Source: Shewanella cutis
Lineage (GTDB): Bacteria > Pseudomonadota > Gammaproteobacteria > Enterobacterales > Shewanellaceae
NCBI RefSeq assembly: GCF_022410515.1
Contig: NZ_JACSDI010000003.1
Span: 1-64,000 of the forward strand
DNA: 64,000 nt
Direction: 5' to 3'
Below are positions 27,546 to 36,716 of this stretch, piece by piece. Positions within the stretch are counted from its first letter, which is position 1. Every line of letters begins with the position of its first letter. The notes under the pieces are model-generated. The model worked only from the letters and a program-made list of their open reading frames with translations, had not been told where the DNA came from and did not search any database. Both the position numbers and the translations under genes were made by a program.

Positions 27546-30017
27546 TTAGAAACTGTAGCTATATTGTAGTTTCACATTACGCTCTTCGCCTGGCATACCG
27601 CCGAGGAACATGGCTTTGCTGTAATAGTCTTTATTGAATAGGTTGTTGATATTCAATTGTAACTTCCAAGAGTCGGTAGCGTAACTGACTGCTGAATCTA
27701 CCAGAGTATAACTAGGCACATAGCCATCAGGGATGCCAAAATCTTTTGAGTGAGTGCTTCTCTCATCCACATATTTGGCGCCTAAACTCAGCTCAATTGG
27801 GCTCGATAAGGCAAACCAGTCAGCGCCATAGGTTACCCAAGCACTGGCGGTGACATAAGGTACCCCTTTTTGACGGCTGTCGTAGTTGGCTTTGTCATTC
27901 GGGTTTTGTTTATCCCTTGCATCTTGATACATGCCATTGAGGTTAACGCGCCATTGATCATTTAGGTGGGCATTGAGATCCAGCTCAACCCCTTGGGTAT
28001 CTTCACTGCCATCGTAAAAATACACTGGTACATCGGCAGTTGACACGCCGGCGTTATAGTCTGGGTTGTTGTAAGGCACATTAGTCCGTGAGCTTTTAAA
28101 GAACACCAGTGAAGCAAGCATTTGATCATCAAAGGCTTTAAAGCGCATGCCAAGATCATTACTGACGGATTCTGAGTCTTCGCGGTCGGTATTTTTCCCT
28201 GTAATTGAGCCTAAAATGCTATAGGCAGTGCGTCCTTTAGAGTGGTTAACAAAAAACGATAAATCGTCGATGGGCATATAGGTTAAGCCCAAGTTGTAGG
28301 TCACACCATTATCTTTGCTATCGGCTTCAGGGGTTGGGCTCGCTTGACCTGCGCTATAACGCGCATCGAGACCTAAATGCTCATAGCTTTGTTTAATTTC
28401 GTTAAAGGCCACGCCAACACGAGTGGTAAAGCCATAACCTAAATAACCCACATGTTGCACGCCTAAGCCCCAAGCGCTGACTTTTTTATTGTAGTTGGCG
28501 GTTTTGAGTGGATCGTAGTCCTCAAATTTACCCGTTCCCCAATTAGGATTGCGAATATCGTAAATATAGGGCAGCGAACCACGGTAGATGACGTTGTTTT
28601 TCTTGTCTTTAATGACTTGATCCGCATCGTAAATCGAGAATTGTTCGAGTCGAATCGTGCGATCTTCGTAGTTAGCATTTACCAGTAGTTCATTATCGAT
28701 ATTGCCGATTTGGAAGTCATAGCGCAGGTCGGCAAAATACTGCCATGAGGTTTCTTCGGCATCGAGTTTACGGTATTCCTGGCGTCTGGCGGCAAAGGGA
28801 TAAAGCACACCATTTTCAACGAGCGGTGCTCTAGGATCTTCGTTAATCACATCAGTCTGCACGCCGCCAATCTTGATTTTACGCTTCCAGTAGACATAGT
28901 TGTAAGCGCCAGTTTGACGGGCAAAACCTGTGGTGTAGTCACGATATTGCAACTGCTGGTTGAGGAACAAATTATCGGTAAAGTAGATATTGTGGGTCAG
29001 CTTAAAGCGTAATTCTTCACCTTCATTATCTTTTGCCATGGGGGAAATTAATCCAGCATCACCAAAAGCATAGGGGGTTAAGCCATCACCACTGGCCAGT
29101 GACATCGCTAATTGCTGACGCTGCTCGTCGGTCAGTTGTATGCCTCGGCCATTTGGATCGTTAATCAAATCTTGCCAAGTCACTTCGCCTGCGGTTTTAC
29201 CGCCTACAGAATCGGCGTTATAAATACGGATTGGATGGCCAATAGAATCAACGGCAATGGCGTCTTTGATATAAGCGCCCGACAGCATCACATCTTGGCT
29301 ATCAGTTAATACCCACTTGAGTGAGCCGAACACTTCATCTCGGTCTGCACCTAAATCGCGATATCCTTCACTGCGGGCAGTTTTGGCCACTAAACGGTAA
29401 GCGACATCATCGGTTATTCCTCCCGTGCTGTCGACGGCGAGTGAGTAGGTGTCCCATTGACCAACTTCTGTGGTGAATTTATGTTTGGACTCAAATTGCG
29501 GTTTCTTTTCAATTAGGTTGATAACGCCGCCAGCGCTGCCCATACCATATAGGCCTGTTGCGGGACCTTTTAATACTTCAACGGATTCCACATTGGTTAA
29601 AGAACGTGTTGGGTTAAAGGTGTTGCCTAGGCCTGCACCGCCATACATACCATCAAAGGTGTAGTTTGCACCAAGTCCACGGATAACTAAGTTATCACCT
29701 ATGCCGTAATTATTACCCGCTTGAGTCACACCGCTGATATTGCGAATTAAATCTTGGAGATTATCGACCCCTTGAGTACTGATCAGTTCTTGGTCTACTA
29801 CCACCACAGCGGCGGGTGTTTCCATCAAAGACATGTCTGACTTAGTCGCGAGCCCAGAGTTTTTCACCACTGAGTTTTGTTTGCCATAAACCGTTATACG
29901 CTCGACGTTGGTGTCCGGTGCCGTGGATGTATTTTCGGCGTAGACGTTTTGCGCTAAAGCGCTGAAACAGGCGAGTGCAATTAATGATAAGCGAAATATA
30001 GGCTGTGATACTGGCAT
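27546..30017 (-). CDS. TonB-dependent siderophore receptor
   Basis: The start at 30017 (GGGGGAA upstream) gives 823 residues with a signal peptide (about 1-27). It has a TonB box-like ERITVYG (about 39-45) and a plug domain (TPAAVVVVDQELISTQGVDNLQDLIRNISGVTQAG, LVIRGL, VEVLKGPATGLYGMGSAGGVINLI). A 22-strand barrel follows, ending in YSYSF. Family signatures fit the FhuA/FhuE/FpvA type for ferric hydroxamates or mixed siderophores, without the N-terminal signalling domain. A Fur-box-like sequence lies just upstream, so iron repression is expected. The transported siderophore is unknown. Confidence 0.92.
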   Translation of the reverse strand: MPVSQPIFRLSLIALACFSALAQNVYAENTSTAPDTNVERITVYGKQNSVVKNSGLATKSDMSLMETPAAVVVVDQELISTQGVDNLQDLIRNISGVTQAGNNYGIGDNLVIRGLGANYTFDGMYGGAGLGNTFNPTRSLTNVESVEVLKGPATGLYGMGSAGGVINLIEKKPQFESKHKFTTEVGQWDTYSLAVDSTGGITDDVAYRLVAKTARSEGYRDLGADRDEVFGSLKWVLTDSQDVMLSGAYIKDAIAVDSIGHPIRIYNADSVGGKTAGEVTWQDLINDPNGRGIQLTDEQRQQLAMSLASGDGLTPYAFGDAGLISPMAKDNEGEELRFKLTHNIYFTDNLFLNQQLQYRDYTTGFARQTGAYNYVYWKRKIKIGGVQTDVINEDPRAPLVENGVLYPFAARRQEYRKLDAEETSWQYFADLRYDFQIGNIDNELLVNANYEDRTIRLEQFSIYDADQVIKDKKNNVIYRGSLPYIYDIRNPNWGTGKFEDYDPLKTANYNKKVSAWGLGVQHVGYLGYGFTTRVGVAFNEIKQSYEHLGLDARYSAGQASPTPEADSKDNGVTYNLGLTYMPIDDLSFFVNHSKGRTAYSILGSITGKNTDREDSESVSNDLGMRFKAFDDQMLASLVFFKSSRTNVPYNNPDYNAGVSTADVPVYFYDGSEDTQGVELDLNAHLNDQWRVNLNGMYQDARDKQNPNDKANYDSRQKGVPYVTASAWVTYGADWFALSSPIELSLGAKYVDERSTHSKDFGIPDGYVPSYTLVDSAVSYATDSWKLQLNINNLFNKDYYSKAMFLGGMPGEERNVKLQYSYSF

Positions 30018-30043
30018 GTAAAGTTCCCCCAAACAGAATGGTC

Positions 30044-30062
30044 GCGAATGATAATGATTTAC
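30044..30062 (-). promoter_or_regulatory. Candidate Fur box of the TonB receptor gene
   Basis: The core AATGATAATGATT resembles the repeated NATWAT pattern of Fur sites, about 27-45 bp upstream of the receptor start. Position and similarity suit iron-responsive repression by Fur; a scan with a Shewanella Fur model would settle it. Confidence 0.65.
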
Positions 30063-30328
30063 ATCCTCTTTGCAACCTTTGATTGATGAACATTAGGTCC
30101 CAAAGGCTTGCCATCTTTACGTATGAAAAACGGTTAACCGATTTGTCCTGTGGCGAGCTTTGCCATCACTGTGGTGCTCAATTTGAAGTACCCTCGGTCA
30201 GATTTCTAATTTGTTTCATTTTTTTTATAAAAAAGTGATTTTTTTTAGGGTTAACCATTTGGACTAAGCTTTTTGATCGAGAAACATAACCCGTGACGAC
30301 TATCACGGCTTTGTTATTGTTTGGTAAG

Positions 30329-30344
30329 TTTACGTAAACGTAAT
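30329..30344. promoter_or_regulatory. Palindrome resembling a LiuR-type operator
   Basis: TTTACGTAAACGTAAT agrees at 15 of 16 positions with the symmetric motif I remember for the branched-chain amino acid regulator LiuR in Shewanella. It lies 508 bp upstream of aceB, whose glyoxylate shunt would be needed for acetyl-CoA from leucine or fatty acid breakdown. Assignment is from memory. Confidence 0.4.
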
Positions 30345-30502
30345 AATGAAACGTATGTTTGAATTTTGGTTTGGGTGAGTTTTATATATCTATATGATTA
30401 ATAATTATTTTAATGCTTTCCTTTCACGTGAGTTCAAAACGTTTATCGTTTTCGACTTAGGTCGAATAGGTTAAAAGTGGTGTAATTATTTATTTTCACC
30501 TG

Positions 30503-30515
30503 GTAATTTAATTAC
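30503..30515. promoter_or_regulatory. Palindrome resembling a HexR-type operator
   Basis: GTAATTTAATTAC is a perfect 13-bp palindrome close to the TGTAATnnnATTACA pattern of HexR, a sugar catabolism regulator in Shewanella. It lies 337 bp upstream of aceB. Confidence 0.35.
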
Positions 30516-30639
30516 GTATAAAATTACATTGATGTTTAAGTGGTAAAGTTGTCTGACAAATTTCACTAGATGTTAATGCTTGAAAAGTGTTTGTTTGAAA
30601 AAGCTATTAAAATCAAGTGTTAAGATGTTATTTTTTGTG

Positions 30640-30652
30640 TTGGTCAGACCAA
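30640..30652. promoter_or_regulatory. Palindrome resembling a GntR-family (FadR/PdhR) operator
   Basis: TTGGTCAGACCAA is a perfect palindrome with the TGGTnnnACCA core used by PdhR and FadR type regulators, 200 bp upstream of aceB. Control of the glyoxylate shunt by such a factor is plausible. Confidence 0.45.
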
Positions 30653-30821
30653 TTTTTTCGCTTTTTTTGGTCAAATTTAATTGTTGTTATGCCACTTTTG
30701 GATAGTTGCAAATACAAATGTTTGTCTGTAAGTTTTGGTTCTAAACGAACATTTGAATGTTTTGCGGTGAATGTTTGTACTGTTATTAATGTCTTTGCTG
30801 GTAATTGAGTCGTAAGCAAGC

Positions 30822-30829
30822 AAACGTTT
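30822..30829. promoter_or_regulatory. AAACGTTT palindrome before aceB
   Basis: This short palindrome in GCAAACGTTTAGC lies 23 bp before the aceB start. PsrA/FadR-like TetR regulators of fatty acid use in gamma-proteobacteria recognise similar sequences; a related AAAACGTTTA occurs at 30437-30446. Confidence 0.25.
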
Positions 30830-30851
30830 AGCCTCTTGGGAGGGCGAGAAG

Positions 30852-32501
30852 ATGACGGAACACACTTTAAGTGAGCAACAAGTAAATTTGACGCTGAATA
30901 AAGCCACTGCGAATGGCACTCTGGCTCTGGTGGGAAACACCATTCCTGGGCAAGAGGTGATTTTTACCGAAGGTGCAATGGCGTTGCTTGAATCACTTTG
31001 TCGTGAATTTGGGGCTGAAGTGCCAACCTTACTCGCCAAACGTAAAGATAGACAAGCGCGTATCGATAAAGGTGCTTTACCTGACTTTTTACCTGAAACT
31101 CGTGCGATTCGTGATGGCGCTTGGAAGATCCGTGGCATCCCAAACGATCTACTCGACCGTCGTGTTGAGATCACCGGCCCCGTTGAACGTAAGATGGTAA
31201 TCAACGCGCTCAATGCCAATGCCAAAGTGTTTATGGCTGATTTTGAAGACTCTTTAGCACCAAGCTGGCAAAAAGTGGTTGAAGGCCAAATTAACCTACG
31301 TGATGCAGTGCGCGGAGAGATTGAATACACGGCGCCAGAAACGGGTAAGCACTATAAGTTAGGCCCAAACCCTGCGGTATTGGTCTGCCGTGTGCGTGGC
31401 CTGCATTTAAAAGAAAAGCATGTTGAATTTAATGGTTTGCCGATCTCCGGTTCCTTGTTCGATTTTGCGATGTACTTTTACCATAACTATCGTCAATTGC
31501 TGGCGAAGGGCAGTGGTCCTTACTTCTATATTCCAAAACTTGAGAGTCATATCGAGGCGCGCTGGTGGGCAAAAGTGTTTGCTTTTGTTGAGGAAAGATT
31601 CTGTCTTCAAGCGGGTACTATCAAATGTACTTGCTTGATTGAGACGCTGCCTGCGGTGTTTGAGATGGACGAAATTCTCTATGAATTACGCTCCAACATC
31701 GTCGCGCTAAACTGTGGCCGTTGGGATTATATCTTCAGCTATATCAAAACATTAAAACGTCATGGCGATCGTGTGTTACCGGACCGCCAAGCGGTGACTA
31801 TGGATACGCCTTTTTTAAGCGCCTATTCAAGACTTTTGATCAAAACCAGCCACAAGCGTGGCGCGTTAGCGATGGGCGGCATGGCGGCCTTTATTCCAGC
31901 AAAAGATCCTGCGCAGAACGAAGCAGTGTTGCAGCGAGTTCGCAAAGATAAAGAGCTCGAAGCCCGTAATGGCCACGATGGTACTTGGGTTGCGCATCCC
32001 GGTCTTGCGGATACGGCCATGGGGATTTTTAACGAGTATATCGGCCAAGACCATCAAAACCAATTACACATTACCCGCGATGTGGACGCCCCGATTTTAG
32101 CCGCTGAGTTATTAAAAACCTGCGATGGCGAGCGCACTGAGCAAGGCATGCGCCTAAATATTCGCATCGCGCTGCAATATCTTGAGGCATGGATCAGTGG
32201 CAACGGTTGTGTGCCGATTTACGGATTAATGGAAGATGCGGCAACCGCTGAAATTTCCCGCGCCTCGATTTGGCAATGGATCCAACATGGTAAGTCACTC
32301 TCCAATGGCAAACTTGTTACTAAACAATTGTTTAAAGACATGTTGGTAGAGGAGTTGGCTAATGTGAAAAAAGAAGTGGGTAGTGACAGATTTACTCACG
32401 GCAAATTTACCCAAGCGGCGGTATTGCTTGAGGATATTACCACTTCGGATGAGTTGGTCGACTTCTTAACCTTACCCGGTTACGAGATGCTAACTGCTTA
32501 A
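30852..32501 (+). CDS. aceB: Malate synthase A
   Basis: A 549-residue protein with the AceB family features: GPVERKMVINALNANAKVFMADFEDSLAPSW (acetyl-CoA and Mg2+ site), LVCRVRGLHLKEKH, IKCTCLIETLPAVFEMDEILYELR and NCGRWDYIFSYIK. It condenses glyoxylate with acetyl-CoA to malate, the second step of the glyoxylate shunt. It precedes aceA by 134 bp in the same direction, and GGGAGGGCGAGAAG gives a strong ribosome site. Length matches the usual A-type enzyme (about 530-550). Confidence 0.97.
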   Translation: MTEHTLSEQQVNLTLNKATANGTLALVGNTIPGQEVIFTEGAMALLESLCREFGAEVPTLLAKRKDRQARIDKGALPDFLPETRAIRDGAWKIRGIPNDLLDRRVEITGPVERKMVINALNANAKVFMADFEDSLAPSWQKVVEGQINLRDAVRGEIEYTAPETGKHYKLGPNPAVLVCRVRGLHLKEKHVEFNGLPISGSLFDFAMYFYHNYRQLLAKGSGPYFYIPKLESHIEARWWAKVFAFVEERFCLQAGTIKCTCLIETLPAVFEMDEILYELRSNIVALNCGRWDYIFSYIKTLKRHGDRVLPDRQAVTMDTPFLSAYSRLLIKTSHKRGALAMGGMAAFIPAKDPAQNEAVLQRVRKDKELEARNGHDGTWVAHPGLADTAMGIFNEYIGQDHQNQLHITRDVDAPILAAELLKTCDGERTEQGMRLNIRIALQYLEAWISGNGCVPIYGLMEDAATAEISRASIWQWIQHGKSLSNGKLVTKQLFKDMLVEELANVKKEVGSDRFTHGKFTQAAVLLEDITTSDELVDFLTLPGYEMLTA

Positions 32502-32635
32502 TTTTAAATGCGTTAACACTTAATGCGTCCTATGGAATGCGTTATGGCGGTGGAACCGTCAATTAAACCAATGGGCAGAGTGGCGCTGTGGGGCAGCGTC
32601 ACTTGCTACAACACCACACAGAAAGGAGTGACACT

Positions 32636-33958
32636 ATGACTAAGGCAACACAGACTTCACGTCAGGCGCAGATTGACGCGATCAAAAAAGATTGGGCAGA
32701 AAATCCACGTTGGAAAAACGTCCGTCGTCCATACACTGCAGAAGAAGTTGTGGCACTTCGTGGTTCAATTGTTCCTGAAAACACCATTGCCAAGCGTGGT
32801 GCAGCTAAATTGTGGGATCTCGTCAACGGTGGCGCAAAAAAAGGTTATGTGAACTCGTTAGGCGCACTGACTGGCGGCCAAGCGGTACAACAGGCTAAAG
32901 CGGGTATCGAAGCGATTTATCTGTCTGGTTGGCAAGTGGCGGCCGACGCTAACTTAGCGGGCACCATGTACCCAGATCAATCCTTATACCCAGCTAACTC
33001 AGTGCCTGCGGTCGTTTCACGTATTAATAATTCCTTCCGCCGCGCAGACCAAATCCAGTGGAGCAACGGTGTCAATCCTGAAGATGAAAACTTTGTCGAT
33101 TATTTCCTGCCAATTATTGCCGATGCGGAAGCAGGTTTTGGTGGCGTACTGAATGCGTTCGAGTTAATGAAGTCGATGATTGACGCAGGCGCCGCTGGTG
33201 TGCACTTTGAGGACCAATTAGCCTCAGTGAAAAAGTGCGGCCATATGGGCGGTAAAGTATTAGTACCAACCCAAGAAGCAGTACAAAAACTGGTTGCAGC
33301 GCGCCTTGCTGCTGACGTGAGCGGTGTTGAAACCTTAGTGATTGCGCGTACCGATGCGAACGCAGCGGATCTGCTGACCTCTGATTGCGACCCATATGAC
33401 CGTGATTTTGTCACTGGCGAGCGCACTAGTGAAGGTTTCTACCGCGTGAAAGCGGGTCTGGACCAAGCCATTTCTCGCGGTCTGGCTTACGCACCTTATG
33501 CGGATTTAATTTGGTGTGAAACTGCTAAGCCTGACTTAGAAGAAGCACGCCGCTTTGCTGAGGCAATCCATGCTCAGTACCCAGACCAATTGCTGGCCTA
33601 TAACTGCTCACCTTCGTTCAACTGGAAGAAAAACTTGGACGACGCGACGATTGCGCGCTTCCAGCAAGCACTGTCGGACATGGGCTACAAGTACCAGTTC
33701 ATCACCTTAGCGGGTATTCATAACATGTGGTACAACATGTTTGACCTGGCTTACGATTATGCTCGTGGTGAAGGTATGAAGCATTATGTTGAGAAAGTTC
33801 AAGAAGTTGAGTTTGCGGCAGCGAAGAAAGGTTACACCTTCGTGGCGCATCAACAGGAAGTGGGCACAGGTTATTTCGACCAAGTGACTACGGTTATCCA
33901 AGGCGGCCATTCATCAGTGACTGCGCTGACGGGCTCTACCGAAGAAGAGCAGTTTTAA
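32636..33958 (+). CDS. aceA: Isocitrate lyase
   Basis: The start at 32636 (GAAAGGAG upstream) gives 440 residues. Signature [16 protein letters not shown] carries the catalytic Cys, with [12 protein letters not shown] for metal binding and [14 protein letters not shown]. It cleaves isocitrate to glyoxylate and succinate, the first glyoxylate-shunt step, enabling growth on acetate, fatty acids and leucine. It follows aceB in the common aceBA order. No aceK kinase/phosphatase gene follows. Confidence 0.97.
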   Translation: MTKATQTSRQAQIDAIKKDWAENPRWKNVRRPYTAEEVVALRGSIVPENTIAKRGAAKLWDLVNGGAKKGYVNSLGALTGGQAVQQAKAGIEAIYLSGWQVAADANLAGTMYPDQSLYPANSVPAVVSRINNSFRRADQIQWSNGVNPEDENFVDYFLPIIADAEAGFGGVLNAFELMKSMIDAGAAGVHFEDQLASVKKCGHMGGKVLVPTQEAVQKLVAARLAADVSGVETLVIARTDANAADLLTSDCDPYDRDFVTGERTSEGFYRVKAGLDQAISRGLAYAPYADLIWCETAKPDLEEARRFAEAIHAQYPDQLLAYNCSPSFNWKKNLDDATIARFQQALSDMGYKYQFITLAGIHNMWYNMFDLAYDYARGEGMKHYVEKVQEVEFAAAKKGYTFVAHQQEVGTGYFDQVTTVIQGGHSSVTALTGSTEEEQF

Positions 33959-34031
33959 GCCAACCATGTTGTTTTACCCGTAAGATGTTGTACCTGTAAA
34001 CCCTGTGTTTAGCTGCATTGCAGCTGTTGTC

Positions 34032-34068
34032 CCCGTGCAGTTCTCCTACATGTGCTGCACGGGTTTTT
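34032..34068 (+). terminator. aceBA terminator
   Basis: A 9-bp stem (CCCGTGCAG/CTGCACGGG) with a 14-nt loop is followed by TTTTT, 74 bp after the aceA stop. A smaller AGCTGCA-T-TGCAGCT palindrome lies just before it. The rest of the spacer up to 34324 holds the promoter of the next gene and no other feature I can name. Confidence 0.85.
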
Positions 34069-34324
34069 AAGTCAACTCTTGTGACTTAACTTCCTACCCA
34101 GTCAATACTTTGCTTGCCTGTGCTTGGCGACTCTCTGAGTCGCTATTTTTTTATCATTATACCTCTGATGTTTGTGGTGCAACGCTGGCTCGAGTTGGTG
34201 CAAATTTTTAAACGTTTTACAAAGACATAATGCTATCTAATTGTTATTTAATGGTTATTTATCTTGGCCTAAATAATGCTATGAATTGGTTGTAAAACTT
34301 GGCATTCACAGTGAGGTCTCCGTC

Positions 34325-34693
34325 ATGAAATATTACAGTCGTCGTTTAGTTAAACCCGAGCATTTAAATCCTGCAAATACCCTATTTGGCGGCCAGTTAT
34401 TGAGTTGGATTGACGAAGAAGCCGCTATTTTTGCCGCCTGCCAGATGAAGACTACGAGTCATGTGACTAAATTGATTTCGGAAATCAATTTTATGACACC
34501 AGCGCGTCAAGGGGATGTGTTGGAATTTGGCTTGGAGCTTGTCAGCCTAGGGCACAGTTCAATTACGGTCAGCTGCCAAGTGCGTAATAAGATGACGCAA
34601 GCGCCGGTGGTAAGTATCGATAAGATGGTGTTTGTAAACGTGAATGCACAAGGGTTACCAGTCCCCCATGGTATTCGCGCTAATGCGGCATAA
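34325..34693 (+). CDS. Acyl-CoA thioesterase, YciA-like hotdog protein
   Basis: The start at 34325 (GAGG upstream) gives 122 residues. The hotdog fold is visible: MKYYSRRLVKPEHLNPANTLFGGQLLSWIDEEAAIFAACQ (active-site N-x-x-x-T-L-F-G-G-Q-L-L-x-W-x-D), then SEINFMTPARQGDVLEFGLELVSLGHSSITV. Such enzymes hydrolyse acyl-CoAs to free acid and CoA. It is monocistronic, between aceBA and a small lipoprotein gene on the other strand. Confidence 0.9.
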   Translation: MKYYSRRLVKPEHLNPANTLFGGQLLSWIDEEAAIFAACQMKTTSHVTKLISEINFMTPARQGDVLEFGLELVSLGHSSITVSCQVRNKMTQAPVVSIDKMVFVNVNAQGLPVPHGIRANAA

Positions 34694-34743
34694 TGCCTTG
34701 AGCTTGATAAGACCTTTAGCTAATACAGGGTGACGCACTGGCG

Positions 34744-34956
34744 TCACTCTGAGTCCTTCGTCAAATCTTCTTTTACCGATTTAACTGCATCTCGCGAGGC
34801 ATGGCCAATGGCTTTGGTGGTGTCACGGGTCGCGTGGCCAATTTCTTTGGTGACATCCTTAGTGGTTGTGCCGATGGCGCGTCCGGCATCTTTTAAATCA
34901 GCGCAGGCTGTTGTCGCAAGTAGCAGTGACAGTATAAGGAGTGTGGCTTTTTTCAT
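34744..34956 (-). CDS. Small exported or lipid-anchored protein with 11-residue repeats
   Basis: The start at 34956 (AGGA 8 bp upstream) gives 70 residues. A signal segment (MKKATLLILSLLLATTAC) ends at a Cys with a weak lipobox. The rest repeats an 11-residue unit of the type TKxIGHATRDT (residues about 33-56), like LEA or apolipoprotein amphipathic helices, and is highly polar. Size and layout recall entericidin or YgdI-like envelope lipoproteins, but I do not recognise it. The second MITE copy lies 84 bp upstream. Confidence 0.65.
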   Translation of the reverse strand: MKKATLLILSLLLATTACADLKDAGRAIGTTTKDVTKEIGHATRDTTKAIGHASRDAVKSVKEDLTKDSE

Positions 34957-35040
34957 TGTAATCATCCTGAAAACTAACTTGTGCCACGCAAGATACCAAA
35001 TAGTTGCGCACTGCGCCTTAAGAATCTTGCGAATGTTATT

Positions 35041-35322
35041 AGGGCGTGTTGACGTTTCAGGGTTATTTTTGCCGCAATTTGGCTCACCGTTTATGCAAGG
35101 CAAAGTCCGTGCGGTGTAGTTATTCTACATAAACGGACGATAACGCGGCAGAAAAGCCAGCTAAATGCTGCCCGAAGGGTTCGCCTAGCAAGCCCTTGCT
35201 CTTACTTTCTGTCATAAGAGCCGCTCGTCATTTGAGTAGAACAACGACACATCATTTCTCGTTTCGCGAGCACGTGTTTGTCAGAACGAACAAAATCTAA
35301 TCTCGAAACGTCAACACGCCCT
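35041..35322. mobile_element. MITE-like element, copy 2 (282 bp)
   Basis: It has the same 18-bp terminal inverted repeats as the copy at 2099-2374 and the same interior with small differences (6 bp longer near the left third), again flanked by TA. No transposase ORF is present. It sits upstream of the small lipoprotein gene and could supply or block promoter activity. Confidence 0.85.
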
Positions 35323-35382
35323 AATCTGAGCTCAGGATAAGTAGAGCCGCTGAATAGGCCTCTTTTCGGACCTCTCGGCGTT

Positions 35383-35422
35383 GCTCTGTCTAACCATAGC
35401 CCGCTATGGCGTAAGACAGAGC
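35383..35422. repeat. Long imperfect hairpin, REP-like
   Basis: The 9-bp outer stem GCTCTGTCT/AGACAGAGC and the 7-bp inner stem CCATAGC/GCTATGG are separated by a small internal loop, with a 2-nt tip. It does not have a T-run and lies beside the MITE in a spacer with no genes (35323-35657). It resembles dispersed palindromic repeats, though no second copy was found in the window. Confidence 0.5.
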
Positions 35423-35657
35423 GCCTTGATATGCGCAAAAATCTGCACATTCAGTCAGGAAATAGGTTTTCCCTTTTTGAAATAATCATTTATGGCATTG
35501 ATTTAGTTTGTTAAATTTAGATTTTTCGACAATCGTTACCCTGAGTTCAGGTTTATTACTGATATGAATCAAGAATGCGTTTAGCAAATATTAGCGTTTG
35601 GTAGTGCGTTGAGGGTCGATTTTGTGTTGGCACAACTTGTACTGCTTTAACAAATAA

Positions 35658-35689
35658 AAAAATGCCAGAGCTTTTGCACTGGCATTTTT
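35658..35689. terminator. Terminator of the 123-residue conserved protein gene
   Basis: An 11-bp stem (AAAAATGCCAG/CTGGCATTTTT) with a 10-nt loop, ending in T-runs on both strands, lies 45 bp after the gene's stop on the minus strand. Confidence 0.88.
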
Positions 35690-35734
35690 GTTTGATTCGA
35701 TTTGCTCGAGTTAACTGTAATTTACCAATAACAA

Positions 35735-36106
35735 TTAAGCTTGCTCGAGTTTGGCTAAACGTTGCTGATAGTCTTGAATAAGGTGCTGCATAATTTCTTC
35801 TGGCGCAGCGTCGTCGCAGCATGTATCAAGGAAGATTTTAAAGGTGACTAGCGCATGGCCATCATTTTTAAGTCTATCGCTTTGCATCGAAAAATAGGCT
35901 TCTTCATTTTCGGCTTTGCGCACGACAAATTTGCTGGTTTCAAAGGATTTAGTGCCTGAGAGCTCATGCCATTTGGTGATACGGTTTAGTGCAATTTCAC
36001 TCGACTGGTTTAATTCGATATGGTTTAACCAACTTGCGTTATGTTCAGGATCTTTATAATGCGGACATCTAACTGTGTAGTTGTATACATGAGTAATTGC
36101 TGTCAT
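35735..36106 (-). CDS. Conserved protein of unknown function, 123 residues
   Basis: The start at 36106 has AGGTAGGT just upstream. No signal peptide or membrane segment is seen. It begins TAITHVYNYTVRCPHYKDPEHNASWLNHIEL and has two adjacent cysteines (DTCCDDAAPEE). It is a small cytoplasmic alpha/beta protein I do not recognise. A good terminator follows and it stands alone. Confidence 0.75.
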   Translation of the reverse strand: MTAITHVYNYTVRCPHYKDPEHNASWLNHIELNQSSEIALNRITKWHELSGTKSFETSKFVVRKAENEEAYFSMQSDRLKNDGHALVTFKIFLDTCCDDAAPEEIMQHLIQDYQQRLAKLEQA

Positions 36107-36455
36107 AGCGTACCTACCTGTAGAGGATATTGCTGCCATCATAGGCATCGTTTTTGAATTCGGTCAATCATTAATTACGCTGATATCGCCCGAGATAAAT
36201 CACAGTTTTTACAAGTGTTTTTATATAAAAATGAGCCAGTTATTTGATTTCCCATAGGTCTTATTTAGCATGAGTTTTTAACGAATAACTTTGGGCTATC
36301 TCTCAGTTTTGCACTCAAATTCGTTTTTGCTTAACTACTGCGCAATAAAGCACCAATTACGAATGGGGTAAAATATAAAAGATGCTTTACGAGTAAGCCA
36401 TTTAACATTAGCAAAATATGGGGGAAGTGTGTGCTTGGTGAGGGCTGGAATGGAA

Positions 36456-36483
36456 AGAGGCCCATTCCTTAGAATGGGCCTCT
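36456..36483 (-). terminator. Perfect 12-bp hairpin
   Basis: AGAGGCCCATTC and its complement with a 4-nt loop; on the minus strand it is followed by TTTCC. It is terminator-like but its transcript is not obvious, since a terminator for the alcohol dehydrogenase gene already lies upstream at 36689-36716. Confidence 0.5.
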
Positions 36484-36688
36484 CAGCTGGCTTCATCTTT
36501 TGCAGGGAAAAAGCGAACTGAAGCCAGTCTAGCGGATTTGTAACAGCATGTAACCCACCAAGATCACGTTTTTGCGCTGTTTGAAAAAATTTTCGATCTC
36601 TGCGATCCCAATTGCTGAAAATTAAGGCTTGGTGGCGGTTTTATGAACGATACAATGACTGTTTGGCGCTCTTTGCGGATAAAAGAAA

Positions 36689-36716
36689 GGCCCAAACAAG
36701 TTCCCTTGTTTGGGCC
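36689..36716 (-). terminator. Terminator of the iron-type alcohol dehydrogenase gene
   Basis: Perfect 12-bp stem (GGCCCAAACAAG and complement) with a 4-nt loop, followed on the minus strand by TTTCTTTT, 108 bp after the stop codon. Confidence 0.78.

Larger units (their letters stand above)
30063..30851. other. 789-bp regulatory spacer upstream of aceB
   Basis: This AT-rich divergent spacer has no convincing gene. It holds several palindromes: 30329-30344, 30503-30515, 30640-30652 and 30822-30829. The last 20 bp contain the ribosome site of aceB. The unusual length fits a promoter that integrates several carbon signals. Confidence 0.6.

Noticed and set aside
34728-34749. Short hairpin overlapping the small lipoprotein stop codon
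   Set aside because: It has a 9-bp stem with one mismatch pair but no T-run, so it is too weak to call a terminator.
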